Made by a program: the position numbers and the translations under genes. Below the pieces are notes generated by a model. It made no database searches, was not told the DNA's origin, and saw nothing but the letters and a program-made list of their open reading frames with translations. 64,000 bases of DNA from GCA-2728135 sp002728135 (GTDB lineage Bacteria; Pseudomonadota; Alphaproteobacteria; UBA828). How positions within the stretch are numbered: position 1 is the first letter of the stretch; every line of letters starts with the position of its first letter. This document shows, piece after piece, positions 34,610-44,274 of this stretch. The stretch spans positions 152,539 through 216,538 of the forward strand of contig CAXEND010000002.1 of assembly GCA_963997635.1 (NCBI GenBank), read 5' to 3'.

Positions 34610-35392
34610 TCAGTATATCCTGTATTTTGACTCCAATTCACTAAATTCTGTAGGTATTAAAAATCTTTCTAAGACTTTATTTATATCTGCACGATAATCT
34701 GGCTCAGATATAATCTTGCTAATAAATTGAACAATAGAACCTTGAAAACAACACAGCTCCTTAACTTTATGTAGAACCTCTTTCTCATTCATTTCCACAA
34801 AATTTCGATTAACTGCTTTTATTGGCTTAAGAGCTACAACGTTTGAATTTATTGACAAACATCCTAAACGTGACCAGTAACCAAAGATATTCCTATAAAA
34901 ACCAAGACCCTCAATCCATAAATTGACGTCTAGCAATTCTCCAAAAACATAATTACCCCCATTTATCTCAGTCTCAGTCATTCTTTGAAGTAGACGGTCG
35001 TTAAGGTAGTTAACAGCTATATTAACTTTAGTATTCGGACTTGATTGTAATGTTGCAGGAATTGACCCATAGTTTGAAAAATGACATCCAAATACAACAT
35101 CAAAATGTTTTAATTTTGCAGGTATTACAGGTATAACAACGCTAGCTGAAAAGTTTAGGAATTTCTTTTCCAACCTTAAAGGGGACGCATTGGCACCAAA
35201 AGCTAAAACTGGAGTAAGTTTATAGAAGGGATCACATCCAAGATCTGTTAAATGTGCATTTAATATTTTAGGCGTAACTTTCATAAGCGGTCTAACTTTT
35301 CCATCTATAAATAAAAAAGGATGATTTGGACGAAAAAAAGGATAACTTTTTGCCTCTAAATAAACATCTTGGTTTATAATATTTCCATACAT
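34610..35392 (-). CDS. Unrecognised 260-residue protein between ubiA and ubiD
   Basis: I cannot name this protein. It is soluble, with no signal peptide or membrane helix. Notable segments are KLTPVLAFGANASPLRLEKKF (58-78), ASVVIPVIPAKLKHFDVVFGCHFSNYGSIPATLQ (83-116) and RMTETEINGGNYVFGEL (137-153). The early Gly-Ala-Asn-x-x-Pro loop followed by a later Thr-Glu-x-Glu and Tyr recalls the gamma-glutamylcyclotransferase-like fold, where YGSN binds the substrate, but this is only resemblance. Codon and base use match the neighbours. It is single-gene, convergent with ubiA and divergent from the UbiD gene. Confidence 0.8.
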   Translation of the reverse strand: MYGNIINQDVYLEAKSYPFFRPNHPFLFIDGKVRPLMKVTPKILNAHLTDLGCDPFYKLTPVLAFGANASPLRLEKKFLNFSASVVIPVIPAKLKHFDVVFGCHFSNYGSIPATLQSSPNTKVNIAVNYLNDRLLQRMTETEINGGNYVFGELLDVNLWIEGLGFYRNIFGYWSRLGCLSINSNVVALKPIKAVNRNFVEMNEKEVLHKVKELCCFQGSIVQFISKIISEPDYRADINKVLERFLIPTEFSELESKYRIY

Positions 35393-35425
35393 CTTATTTT
35401 ATCCATTAAGGAAATAAACTTACTT

Positions 35426-35455
35426 TTGAAACTTTTCTCAACTGCTTGATATTAT
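35426..35455 (+). promoter_or_regulatory. Candidate promoter for the UbiD-family gene
   Basis: TTGAAA (35426-35431) and TATTAT (35450-35455) are 18 bases apart, about 60 bases before the start codon at 35516. A small inverted repeat, TTAAC-TTT-GTTAA (35463-35475), lies at or just after the predicted start site and may be an operator. The opposite gene shares this 123-base gap. Confidence 0.4.
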
Positions 35456-35515
35456 AAACACCTTAACTTTGTTAAAGCAGTCAATAGATAACAAATATTA
35501 AAAAAGGCTAAACCT

Positions 35516-37024
35516 ATGGCATACAGGTCACTGCGAGATTTTATGACTCACCTTGAAAAGAAAGGGCGATTAGTTAGAACAAATACTCCTGTATCTGCCG
35601 CGTTGGAAACAACTGAAATTCAAACTCGATTAATTGCCGAAAACGGTCCAGCAGTCTTATTTGAAAATGTAATTAACGACAAGGGTGAAAGGTATAACAT
35701 ACCCATGTTAGTTAATTTATTCGGTACTGTTGAACGTGTTGCTTGGGGGATGGGGTGCGAACCCACTCAGTTATCTGATATTGGTGAAACGCTTGCATTT
35801 CTTAGGCAGCCTGAACCTCCCGGTGGATGGCGGGAAGCATTTGAAATGTTACCCTTATTAAAAAAAGTTATGACTATGAAACCTCGTCAAGTAAACTCAG
35901 CTCCATGCCAAGAAGTTGTTTTATCTGGCAAAGATATAAACCTAGACAAAATTCCAATTCAAACATGCTGGCCTAATGAACCTGGACCATTAATCACATG
36001 GCCGCTTGTGGTAACAAAAGGACCTGAAGATAAAAAAACTGATAACTATAACCTTGGTATATACCGTATGCAGGTAATAAACCAAAATCAAACATTAATG
36101 AGGTGGTTAAAACATAGAGGTGGTGCACAACACCATGCTCGATGGAAGGAAAAAAAACCAGATCCATTACCTGTAGCCGTTGTTATAGGTGCTGACCCTG
36201 GAGTAATTCTTGCTGCTGTTACGCCAGTTCCAGATACTATGTCAGAATATCAATTTGCAGGCTTACTTAGGAGTGCAAAGGTTGACCTAGTTCGTTGCAA
36301 AACGATCCCTATTGATGTACCTGCAGAAGCAGAAATCATACTCGAAGGAACTGTTAGCCTAGATAATTTTTTACCTGAGGGTCCTTTTGGAGATCATACG
36401 GGCTATTATAACAGCATAGAATCCTTCCCTGTTTTTACTATCTCTGCAATTACAATGCGTAAGAATCCTATTTATTTATCTACTTATACGGGAAGGCCAC
36501 CTGATGAACCAAGTATTTTGGGAGAGGCTCTTAATGAGATTTTTATTCCACTAGTAAAACAACAATTCCCAGAAATTATTGATTTTTGGCTCCCACCAGA
36601 GGGTTGTAGTTACAGAATTGCTGTTATCTCTATTAAAAAATCATACCCAGGACACGCAAAGCGCATAATGATGGGTGTTTGGTCCTATTTAAGACAATTT
36701 ATTTATACCAAATGGGTAATAGTAGTAGATGAGGACATAAATGCCAGAAACTGGGATGACGTTATGTGGGCTATTTCAACAAATATGGACCCGGGTAGGG
36801 ATATAACAATTATAGAGAATACACCAATCGATTACCTTGATTTTGCTAGCCCAGAATCTGGTCTAGGATCAAAAATTGGTCTAGATGCGACTACAAAAAT
36901 TCATCCAGAAACGAAACGTGAATGGGGAAAAAAAATACGTATGGAAAAACATGTTATTGATCAAGTATCTCAAAAGTGGGAATCACTTGGTATACCAGGA
37001 TCAGGCAAACCAATTTGGAAATAA
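35516..37024 (+). CDS. ubiD: UbiD-family prenylated-FMN decarboxylase
   Basis: Reversible (de)carboxylase using prenylated FMN; the likely role is removal of the carboxyl group of 3-polyprenyl-4-hydroxybenzoate in ubiquinone synthesis. 502 residues. The N-terminal SLRDFMTHLEKKGRLVR, the central TCWPNEPGPLITWPLVVTKG and IYRMQV segments, the catalytic-site LPEGPFGDHTGYY (Glu/Asp-containing) and the late MDPGRDITIIENTPIDYLD with LGSKIGLDATTK match UbiD. The nearby ubiA gene supports ubiquinone function over aromatic degradation. UbiX, which makes the cofactor, is not in the window. Confidence 0.93.
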   Translation: MAYRSLRDFMTHLEKKGRLVRTNTPVSAALETTEIQTRLIAENGPAVLFENVINDKGERYNIPMLVNLFGTVERVAWGMGCEPTQLSDIGETLAFLRQPEPPGGWREAFEMLPLLKKVMTMKPRQVNSAPCQEVVLSGKDINLDKIPIQTCWPNEPGPLITWPLVVTKGPEDKKTDNYNLGIYRMQVINQNQTLMRWLKHRGGAQHHARWKEKKPDPLPVAVVIGADPGVILAAVTPVPDTMSEYQFAGLLRSAKVDLVRCKTIPIDVPAEAEIILEGTVSLDNFLPEGPFGDHTGYYNSIESFPVFTISAITMRKNPIYLSTYTGRPPDEPSILGEALNEIFIPLVKQQFPEIIDFWLPPEGCSYRIAVISIKKSYPGHAKRIMMGVWSYLRQFIYTKWVIVVDEDINARNWDDVMWAISTNMDPGRDITIIENTPIDYLDFASPESGLGSKIGLDATTKIHPETKREWGKKIRMEKHVIDQVSQKWESLGIPGSGKPIWK

Positions 37025-37171
37025 GTTCTGTTATTTAATGATTATACAACATATCTATAATACTGGTTTCTTAATACTATAATGACTATATTATCAATCA
37101 TAACTATCGCAACTTGGCATGAAAGTTAAATTTTCAGAAATCAACTATATTTCTAGTGGAAAAAATTAAAA

Positions 37172-38518
37172 ATGAATTTTAATAGTTCTTTATATGAGAA
37201 CTTGCTTAATGAATTGCTTACAAAAGCAAAAAAAAGTGGGGCAGACACAGCTGATGCAATTTTACTGAACAACACTAATCTTAGTGCATCTTGTCGCCTA
37301 GGTAAACTTGAAGATATACAACGTGCAGAGAGCCAAGATCTTGGTTTACGATTATTTATTGGTAAAAAGCAAGCTTACATTTCTACTAGCAATGTATCTA
37401 ACTCTTCCCTAGATGAGCTAGTTGAGCGCGGAATTAATATGGCCAATGCAGTTCCTGAGGATCCATATTGTGGCCTGGCTGAATCAGACCTGCTTGCAAC
37501 CGATACCCCTCAATTAGATATTACAGATAAAACCGAACCAACAGCTGAAACATTACTTCAAGAAGCTCAAGAAGCTGAAGCTTCTGCCCTTGCAGTCAAA
37601 GGTATAACAAATTCAGAGGGGGGTGAGTCATCGTATAATTTTACAACATCTATGCTTGCTACATCAAACGGTTTTTTTGGAAGCTACGATAAAACAATCC
37701 ATTCAATTAGTGTTTCCGTTTTGGCTGGTTCTGGAACTGAAATGGAAAGAGACTATGAATACTCAATAGCTTGCCATAAGAACGACCTTATAAGCCCACA
37801 AAGTATTGGAAAATTAGCTGGAGAAAAAACAACTAGAAGAATTGGTGCAAGAAAAGCCAAATCAGGAAAAATGCCGGTGGTGTTTGATCCTCGTATATCT
37901 AATAGTTTACTTCAACATTTATCAAACTCTATATCTGGATCATCAATAGCTCGATCAACCAGTTTTATGAGCGATCAACTGGGTCTAACTGTTTTTAATT
38001 CAGGGATCAACATAATTGATAACCCACATAAATATAGGGGGTTACGTTCTAGACCATTTGATGGAGAGGGAGTGGAAGGATCTTTAATTAAAGTTATCGA
38101 TAATGGACAACTCTCAACCTGGTTTTTGGATTCTAGATCCGGTCGTCAGCTGGGACTGTCTAGTACTGGACATGCAAGCCGGAGCACTTCTGGAGCTCCT
38201 TCACCTTCACCAACAAACCTATATATTGAAGAAGGACAGGTCGATCCATCAGAATTAATTAAAAATATTAAAGAAGGTGTTTATATAACAGAATTAATAG
38301 GTATGGGTGTGAATTCAGTCACAGGCGACTATAGCAGAGGTGCTTCAGGGTTTATGATCCAAAATGGTCATAGAACTTTCCCAGTCAGTGAAATAACTAT
38401 TGCTGGAAACTTAAAATCAATGTTCAAAGAAATTACTCCAGCAAATGATTTGGAATTTAAATTTGGCCTAAATGCACCAACCTTAAGAATTGATGGAATG
38501 ACTGTAGCCGGAGCATGA
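37172..38518 (+). CDS. pmbA: Metalloprotease-associated protein TldE/PmbA
   Basis: Non-catalytic partner of TldD (encoded at 29944-31377); together they form the heterodimeric protease that in E. coli processes microcin B17 and degrades the CcdA antitoxin. 448 residues. Family segments are SCRLGKLEDIQRAESQDLGLRLFIG (about 44-68), AKSGKMPVVFDPRISNSLL, RSRPFDGEGVEGSLIKVIDNG, STGHASRSTSGAPSPSPTNLY and the end FGLNAPTLRIDGMTVAGA. There is no HExxH, as expected for TldE. Its stop overlaps the next gene (ATGA). Confidence 0.93.
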   Translation: MNFNSSLYENLLNELLTKAKKSGADTADAILLNNTNLSASCRLGKLEDIQRAESQDLGLRLFIGKKQAYISTSNVSNSSLDELVERGINMANAVPEDPYCGLAESDLLATDTPQLDITDKTEPTAETLLQEAQEAEASALAVKGITNSEGGESSYNFTTSMLATSNGFFGSYDKTIHSISVSVLAGSGTEMERDYEYSIACHKNDLISPQSIGKLAGEKTTRRIGARKAKSGKMPVVFDPRISNSLLQHLSNSISGSSIARSTSFMSDQLGLTVFNSGINIIDNPHKYRGLRSRPFDGEGVEGSLIKVIDNGQLSTWFLDSRSGRQLGLSSTGHASRSTSGAPSPSPTNLYIEEGQVDPSELIKNIKEGVYITELIGMGVNSVTGDYSRGASGFMIQNGHRTFPVSEITIAGNLKSMFKEITPANDLEFKFGLNAPTLRIDGMTVAGA

Positions 38519-39315
38519 ATACCACACCCTATAAATACAAAAAAGACTTGGACTTAGCCCTAGAAGCAGTCAAAAAAAGCGGAAAAATTGCACTAGCACG
38601 TTTCGGAAAACAACAAAAAATATGGGAAAAATCAAAAGAAAATTGGGTTTGCGAAGCTGACAAAGAAGTCGATGACACATTAAAGAAACATTTGACTGCG
38701 GCACGACCAAGTTATGGCTGGTTATCAGAAGAAACGGTTGATAATGGATTAAGAGAAAATTGTCTTCGTACGTGGATTGTAGATCCTATTGATGGAACCA
38801 GTAGTTACCTACAAGGAATAGCCGAGTTTGCAATATCTGTTGCACTTGTCGAATCAGGTAAACCTATAATTGGTATAGTATTCAACCCTGCTAGTAATGA
38901 GCTTTTTATTGCATCCAAAGGAAATGGGGCAACCTTAAATGGAAAAAAACTATCAGTAACAAATACTGATACTGGACAAAATTTACATATCCTATCAAGT
39001 CGCTCTGAGAACCGTGAATCTGGATGGCCAAAGTTATTTACTAATGACAACGTTACTGTGGTCTCATCAATTGCATATAAATTTGCACTTGTAGCTGCTG
39101 GACAATATGACGTCGCTGCAAGCGTTTGGCCAAAAAATGATTGGGATATTTGCGCAGGACACTTATTAGTCGAAGAGGCTGGAGGAACTGTTTCTGCACT
39201 AGATGGATCCCCATTAGTTTATAATTGCAGCAGCCCTCGACACTTAACATGTGCAGCAAGCAACGGTAAAATTCATAGTTCCATATTAAAACGGCTTCAA
39301 ATCTTCCATAACTAA
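38515..39315 (+). CDS. Inositol-monophosphatase-family phosphatase (CysQ-like)
   Basis: Mg-dependent phosphatase of the IMPase fold, 266 residues. Metal-site motifs are WVDPIDGTSSYLQGIAEFAISVAL (about 90-113; the first is read as WIVDPIDGT) and the later WPKNDWDICAGHLLVEEAGG. The upstream GWLSEETVDN supplies the conserved Glu. Substrate candidates are 3'-phosphoadenosine 5'-phosphate (CysQ) or an inositol/fructose phosphate; the sequence alone does not decide. The start overlaps the pmbA stop by four bases, a gene order I recall from other alphaproteobacteria. Confidence 0.88.
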   Translation: MNTTPYKYKKDLDLALEAVKKSGKIALARFGKQQKIWEKSKENWVCEADKEVDDTLKKHLTAARPSYGWLSEETVDNGLRENCLRTWIVDPIDGTSSYLQGIAEFAISVALVESGKPIIGIVFNPASNELFIASKGNGATLNGKKLSVTNTDTGQNLHILSSRSENRESGWPKLFTNDNVTVVSSIAYKFALVAAGQYDVAASVWPKNDWDICAGHLLVEEAGGTVSALDGSPLVYNCSSPRHLTCAASNGKIHSSILKRLQIFHN

Positions 39316-39339
39316 CGCATAAACTGGCTTGAAGTTTAT

Positions 39340-39364
39340 TAGCATGCGAGCAATCATCATGCTA
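39340..39364 (+). other. Inverted repeat downstream of the CysQ-like gene
   Basis: TAGCATG and CATGCTA, perfect seven-base arms with an 11-base loop, begin 25 bases after the stop codon. They could form a weak RNA hairpin between the CysQ-like gene and msbA. No U-tract follows, so termination is doubtful. A protein-binding role upstream of msbA (start 39440) is also possible. Confidence 0.3.
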
Positions 39365-39439
39365 TGTTAAGAAAGTGAATCACACTAATATGAGTTTCGC
39401 AAATGTGGACATTAATATACATAATAGTTAGTCCCTCTG

Positions 39440-41230
39440 TTGTCTGAGCTAAATGAGGGTCAAGCCCCCGCAAGTACGCAACAGCTATTATCACGACTGT
39501 TGAGGGAATTTGTGAAACCCTATATCGGGCGATTATTCCTTGCAGGCTTTTGCATGGCTATAGCAGCTGGTGCTACAGCAGCACTTGCATATTTAATGGA
39601 GCCCGTATTAGACGAAGTTTTTATAAATCAAGACCAATCAATGTTAATCCTAGTTCCAATAGCAGTAATAGGGGTGACATTAATTAAAGGGATGGCAACA
39701 TTTGCTCAAGGTGTAATAATGGCATTTGTTGGCCAAAGAATTATAGCCAACCTACAGAGTTCGATTTTTTTACATTTGTTACGCTTTGACTTAGCTTTCT
39801 TTCAAAATACCACTTCTGGAAAATTAATTTCAAGGCTTACTAATGATGTTAATTTAATGCGTAATGCTGTCTCTAATGCTCTTACAGGAATGGTAAAAGA
39901 CTCACTCACACTAATTTTTCTTGTCGCAGTTATGTTTGAGAAAGATTGGAGACTAGCCATAATCGCCTTCGTAATTTTTCCATTAGCTGTCTTCCCAATA
40001 GTCCGGATTGGAAGAAGAACTCGTAAAATATCAACCTCCGCTCTTTCAGAGCTTGGAAGGTTTACGTCAAGACTTAATGAAGTATTCCAAGGGGCACGCC
40101 ATGTAAAAGCTTATAATATGGAAACTTATGAAGCTGAACGAACAGATCAATTAATTGAAAAAGTTTTTAAATTAATTTTTAAAGCACTTCGTGTTCGTGC
40201 AGCGGCAACGCCAATAATGGAGACATTAGGTGGAATTTTTATAGCCATCATTATTCTATATGGTGGATGGCAAGTTATAGAAAATATGCTTACACCTGGG
40301 GAGTTTTTTGCATTTATCACAGCTATGCTTCTTGCTTACCAACCATTAAAGGCACTGGCAAATCTTAATACTAATCTACAAGAAGGTTTAGCAGCTACCC
40401 AACGAGTATTTAATGTTTTAGATACTGAGCCATCTATCAAAGACTCACCAAACGCCTCAATACTTAAAGTTGATAATGGTACAATTTGTTTCCATAACAT
40501 TAATTTCTCATACTCAAATAAAAAAAATACTTTGTATGATATCTCACTAGAGATCCAAGCGGGAAAGACAGTAGCTTTAGTTGGTCCATCGGGAGGAGGC
40601 AAATCTACACTGTTAAATTTAATACCTCGGTTCTACGATTCAGATAATGGAAGCATTACAATTGATGACACAAACATTAAAGATGTTTCTTTAGCATCTT
40701 TAAGAGCCTCTATAGGCTTGGTTAGTCAAGAAGCAATTCTTTTTGATGACACTGTTAGAGCCAACATTGCTTATGGAGAATTGAACACAAATGATGAATC
40801 AATAACTAATGCTGCAATCGCTGCAGGGGCTCACGAATTTATAATGAATATGCCAGATGGTTATGACACTCTAATTGGGGAACAGGGAACAAAATTATCA
40901 GGAGGGCAACGTCAAAGAATATGTATTGCACGTGCTATGCTGAAAGATGCTCCAATTTTACTTCTTGATGAAGCAACATCGGCATTAGATAGCGAGAGTG
41001 AAAGACAGGTTCAGAATGCACTTTCCAAGCTTATGAAAGGCCGTACGACTCTAATAATCGCCCATAGGCTATCAACAATTCAAGATGCAGATAAAATATA
41101 TGTCATTGAGAATGGCTCCATTTCTGAGTCTGGAACACATACATCCTTACTAAAAAACAATGGATCATATGCAAAACTATACAGGCTACAGCAAGGAAAC
41201 GAAGAGTCCATTACTTCTAACGAAACATAA
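39440..41230 (+). CDS. msbA: Lipid A/LPS export ABC transporter MsbA
   Basis: Flips lipid A-core across the inner membrane using ATP. 596 residues: an N-terminal six-helix permease domain (first helix LFLAGFCMAIAAGATAALAYLM) fused to an ATPase, with Walker A GPSGGGKS (382-389), signature LSGGQRQR (486-493), Walker B LLLDEATSALD (Asp510, Glu511) and the His switch in IIAHRLS. Position at the head of waaA-lpxK-lpxL supports MsbA rather than a general exporter. The start is TTG, with no ATG nearby giving the full N-terminus. Confidence 0.93.
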   Translation: MSELNEGQAPASTQQLLSRLLREFVKPYIGRLFLAGFCMAIAAGATAALAYLMEPVLDEVFINQDQSMLILVPIAVIGVTLIKGMATFAQGVIMAFVGQRIIANLQSSIFLHLLRFDLAFFQNTTSGKLISRLTNDVNLMRNAVSNALTGMVKDSLTLIFLVAVMFEKDWRLAIIAFVIFPLAVFPIVRIGRRTRKISTSALSELGRFTSRLNEVFQGARHVKAYNMETYEAERTDQLIEKVFKLIFKALRVRAAATPIMETLGGIFIAIIILYGGWQVIENMLTPGEFFAFITAMLLAYQPLKALANLNTNLQEGLAATQRVFNVLDTEPSIKDSPNASILKVDNGTICFHNINFSYSNKKNTLYDISLEIQAGKTVALVGPSGGGKSTLLNLIPRFYDSDNGSITIDDTNIKDVSLASLRASIGLVSQEAILFDDTVRANIAYGELNTNDESITNAAIAAGAHEFIMNMPDGYDTLIGEQGTKLSGGQRQRICIARAMLKDAPILLLDEATSALDSESERQVQNALSKLMKGRTTLIIAHRLSTIQDADKIYVIENGSISESGTHTSLLKNNGSYAKLYRLQQGNEESITSNET

Positions 41231-41254
41231 GTTTTATGGTTTAATCAAATTATT

Positions 41255-41974
41255 ATGTTAAGAAAAATAAGCCAGACAGCCATTGCACAAATTACTTTTA
41301 GCTTCATGGCCGCAATTTTCATAAAGGTTGTCTCATTAACCAGTAGTTTTAAGACAATTGGAGATGAAAAAGCGTTAATTCATATTCAAAACCAAAAGCC
41401 ATTTATAGTCGCTTTTTGGCATGGTCGTTTGTTGATGGCTCCTAAAGGGTGGGCCCGCAAAGCACCTTTAGAAGTTATGATATCACACCATAAAGATGGT
41501 GAATTAATTACTAGGACAGCTGCCTTTTTTGGTATTGGAGCAGTAAGAGGCTCTTCATCAAAAGGTGGGTCTACTGCTTTAAGAAATATGGTAAAATCAC
41601 TTAAAGCAGGTAACTTCGTTGGTATTACTCCAGATGGCCCTAGAGGGCCACGTATGCGTGCCCAAATGGGTGTGATTAGTTTAGCACAAATTTCAGGTGT
41701 TCCGATTTTTCCTGCAACTTATGCCGTCTCTAGAAGAAAAATTATAAATAGTTGGGATAGATTTATAATTGCTTTTCCCTTTAGTAAAGGAGTCTATCTT
41801 TGGGGTGAACCTATTTTTGTACCTAGAGATGCAAACCAGGAACTTTTAGAAATAAAGAGAAAAATTCTCGAGAATAGATTAAATTTGTTATGCGAAGAAG
41901 CTGATGAAATGGTAGGAGTTATACCAATTAAACCAAAGGCAAAATCTATAAATAAAAATATTCTTGATAAGTAA
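41255..41974 (+). CDS. DUF374 lysophospholipid-acyltransferase-like protein
   Basis: Predicted inner-membrane acyltransferase (239 residues) of the DUF374 group. The acyltransferase-type His lies in AFWHGRLLMAPKGW (about 53-66), followed by MISHHKDGELITRTAAFFGIGAVRGSSSKGG and FVGITPDGPRGPRMRA (about 125-140). Its place between msbA and waaA links it to lipid A or LPS, and it may add a secondary acyl chain. A short N-terminal membrane segment is present. It starts 24 bases after msbA. The acceptor is not known. Confidence 0.87.
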   Translation: MLRKISQTAIAQITFSFMAAIFIKVVSLTSSFKTIGDEKALIHIQNQKPFIVAFWHGRLLMAPKGWARKAPLEVMISHHKDGELITRTAAFFGIGAVRGSSSKGGSTALRNMVKSLKAGNFVGITPDGPRGPRMRAQMGVISLAQISGVPIFPATYAVSRRKIINSWDRFIIAFPFSKGVYLWGEPIFVPRDANQELLEIKRKILENRLNLLCEEADEMVGVIPIKPKAKSINKNILDK

Positions 41975-41981
41975 ATAAAAG

Positions 41982-43277
41982 ATGATAGGTCATATTATTA
42001 CACCAAGAGTTTATAAACTGATGAGCCATGCGGTTAGCCTAATGGTGCCCCTAATATTATTTTTGCGAACAAAAAAAGGAAAAGAAGATTTTCTAAGAAA
42101 AAATGAAAGAATTGGTAAAACAAAAATTAAACGGCCAGACGGTTTGCTTATATGGATTCATGCTGCGAGTATTGGAGAAGCTCTCGGTGCACTTCCGCTT
42201 ATTAAGCTAATAGGTGAAACTAAAAATTTAAATGTTTTAGTAACAACTGGAACAGTTACAAGTGCCTCGATACTGACAAAAAGATTACCTGAATTAGCTA
42301 TTCATCAATATGTTCCACTGGACTATACTAGTGCTATTCAAAGATTTCTAAACCATTGGCAACCCAACATTGCACTTTGGATGGAGTCAGAATTTTGGCC
42401 AAATCTTATTTTGCAGACTGCACAAAGAGATATACCAATGATATTGGTAAATGCCAGAATATCTGATCGTTCGGCTGCAAGATGGGCACGGACACCACTT
42501 CTATCTAAACCCCTTCTTAAATCATTTAAATTAATTTTAGCTCAAACAAATGAAGATAAACAGAAGTTTGCTTCTTTAGGGGCCAGAGAAATTAAATTAA
42601 CAGGTAATATTAAATTTGATTCAGATCAACTTCCAGTAAATATTTATGAGCTTGAAAAGTTAAACTCCTCATTAAAAAATAGACCCTTTTGGCTTGCGGC
42701 AAGCACCCATCCTGGAGAAGAAGAAATTGTTGCTATGGCTCATAAAAATATTAAACACAAACATGGATCACTTTTAACTATTTTATGTCCGCGCCACCCA
42801 CATCGTGGCCAAGAATTAGCAACTTATCTAAGAAAATTTGGCCTAATCGTCAAACAGCGTAGTCTCCAAGAACCGATAACAGATAAAACAGATATTTACC
42901 TTGCTGATACCCTAGGTGAAATGGGATTATTCTACAGACTAAGTAAAATTACATTTATTGGTGGTTCACTCGTTCCTATGCATGGGCATAATCCTGTTGA
43001 AGCTGCAATGCTTGGTTCTGCTTTGATATCTGGTCCTGATATGAAAAACTTTGCGGAAGCAGATGATATTTTAACAAAATTTCAAGCCATGCTAAAAGTA
43101 GCTAATCACCATGAGCTAAGTGCTGCCGTTAATAGATGGCTCGAAGATGAAAAATGCAGAGCTGCAGCTGAAGCAGCAGCAAGTCAATGCATATCTCAAC
43201 TCACTGGGGCACTTAATAAAACTCTCAGTGAAATAGAACCTATCCTAAATCAATTAGTAGAAAAAAATGAAGAATAA
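41982..43277 (+). CDS. waaA: 3-deoxy-D-manno-octulosonic acid transferase
   Basis: GT-B enzyme that adds Kdo from CMP-Kdo to lipid IVA. 431 residues. The N-terminal membrane helix is followed by IWIHAASIGEALGALPLIKLI (about 57-77; the conserved catalytic Glu lies in this stretch), LWMESEFWPNLI, NARISDRSAARWA, and the C-terminal nucleotide site with FIGGSLVPMHGHNPVEAAMLG (about 325-345). Whether one or two Kdo units are added cannot be told. It overlaps the lpxK start by 11 bases. Confidence 0.94.
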   Translation: MIGHIITPRVYKLMSHAVSLMVPLILFLRTKKGKEDFLRKNERIGKTKIKRPDGLLIWIHAASIGEALGALPLIKLIGETKNLNVLVTTGTVTSASILTKRLPELAIHQYVPLDYTSAIQRFLNHWQPNIALWMESEFWPNLILQTAQRDIPMILVNARISDRSAARWARTPLLSKPLLKSFKLILAQTNEDKQKFASLGAREIKLTGNIKFDSDQLPVNIYELEKLNSSLKNRPFWLAASTHPGEEEIVAMAHKNIKHKHGSLLTILCPRHPHRGQELATYLRKFGLIVKQRSLQEPITDKTDIYLADTLGEMGLFYRLSKITFIGGSLVPMHGHNPVEAAMLGSALISGPDMKNFAEADDILTKFQAMLKVANHHELSAAVNRWLEDEKCRAAAEAAASQCISQLTGALNKTLSEIEPILNQLVEKNEE

Positions 43278-44274
43278 AGCACCTAGATTCTGGCATGATG
43301 ATAATGCTTTATTTTTGCCAATTATTCTTACTCCTTTTTCTATTCTATATCAGGCTTGTGCACTTTTTTATGCACTCTTTTCCACTCCAAAAGCTTTAGG
43401 AGTTCCAGTAATATGTGTAGGAAACCTTGTGGCAGGCGGCGCTGGAAAAACTCCCACTGCAATTGCAATATCAAAACTATTATATGATAGAGGAGAAAAT
43501 CCACATTTTTTGTGTCGGGGATATGGTGGCAGATTAAAGGGCCCAATTAAGGTAAATCCAGATATTCATACAGTTAGATGTGTCGGTGATGAAGCATTAT
43601 TACTGGCTAGTAGAGCCCCTACTTGGGTATCAAAAAATAAGCTAAAGGGTGCAAATACTGCAGCTAAGAATGGTGCTAGCATAATTATTATGGATGATGG
43701 ATACCAAAACCGTAGTGTTAAAAAAAATATGAGTATAATAGTAGTTGATGGTGATTTTGGATTTGGAAATAATAGAATTCTACCTGCAGGACCACTAAGA
43801 GAATCTCCCAAAAAAGGTATTAAGAGAGCAAACGCTATAGTTATAATAGGTAATAAAAATTTCTACCATCAAAGTCTTTTATCGCAAGAATTATTACATG
43901 CTAGATTCGTACCCAATATTGAATCACATCAACTTAGAGATAAAACAGTCATTGCTTTTGCAGGAATTGGCAGACCAGAAAAATTTTTTAATACCCTAAG
44001 GTCACTTGGATGTAATCTTACTACTACCGCAAGCTTTCCCGATCACCACTTATATTCGCCAGAGGAAGTAATGTGCTTAATAGAAAAGGCATCAGAATTA
44101 GGAGCAGAGTTAGTCACAACAGAAAAGGATTGGATGCGACTAGATTTAGATTCCCAATCATTTGTTAAATTTGTTTCTGGCGATATAGAATGGGAAGAAC
44201 CTGAAAAAATAGAGTTAATTCTATCACCAATTATTAAATTGGGAAGGAAATATAATAAAAAGTATGCCAGCTAA
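43267..44274 (+). CDS. lpxK: Tetraacyldisaccharide 4'-kinase
   Basis: Phosphorylates the 4' position of lipid A disaccharide to give lipid IVA. 335 residues with an N-terminal membrane-associated helix. Walker A is VGNLVAGGAGKTPTA (51-65), followed by the LpxK segments FLCRGYGGR, VGDEALLLASRAPTWV, IMDDGYQNRSVKK and GPLRESPKKGIKRANAIV. Overlaps of 11 bases at both ends (with waaA and lpxL) indicate coupled translation. Confidence 0.95.
   Translation: MKNKAPRFWHDDNALFLPIILTPFSILYQACALFYALFSTPKALGVPVICVGNLVAGGAGKTPTAIAISKLLYDRGENPHFLCRGYGGRLKGPIKVNPDIHTVRCVGDEALLLASRAPTWVSKNKLKGANTAAKNGASIIIMDDGYQNRSVKKNMSIIVVDGDFGFGNNRILPAGPLRESPKKGIKRANAIVIIGNKNFYHQSLLSQELLHARFVPNIESHQLRDKTVIAFAGIGRPEKFFNTLRSLGCNLTTTASFPDHHLYSPEEVMCLIEKASELGAELVTTEKDWMRLDLDSQSFVKFVSGDIEWEEPEKIELILSPIIKLGRKYNKKYAS

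Noticed and set aside
37103..37135. Possible sigma-54 promoter (TTGGCATG) before pmbA
   Set aside because: The -24 half is partial and the -12 GC is missing at the required distance.
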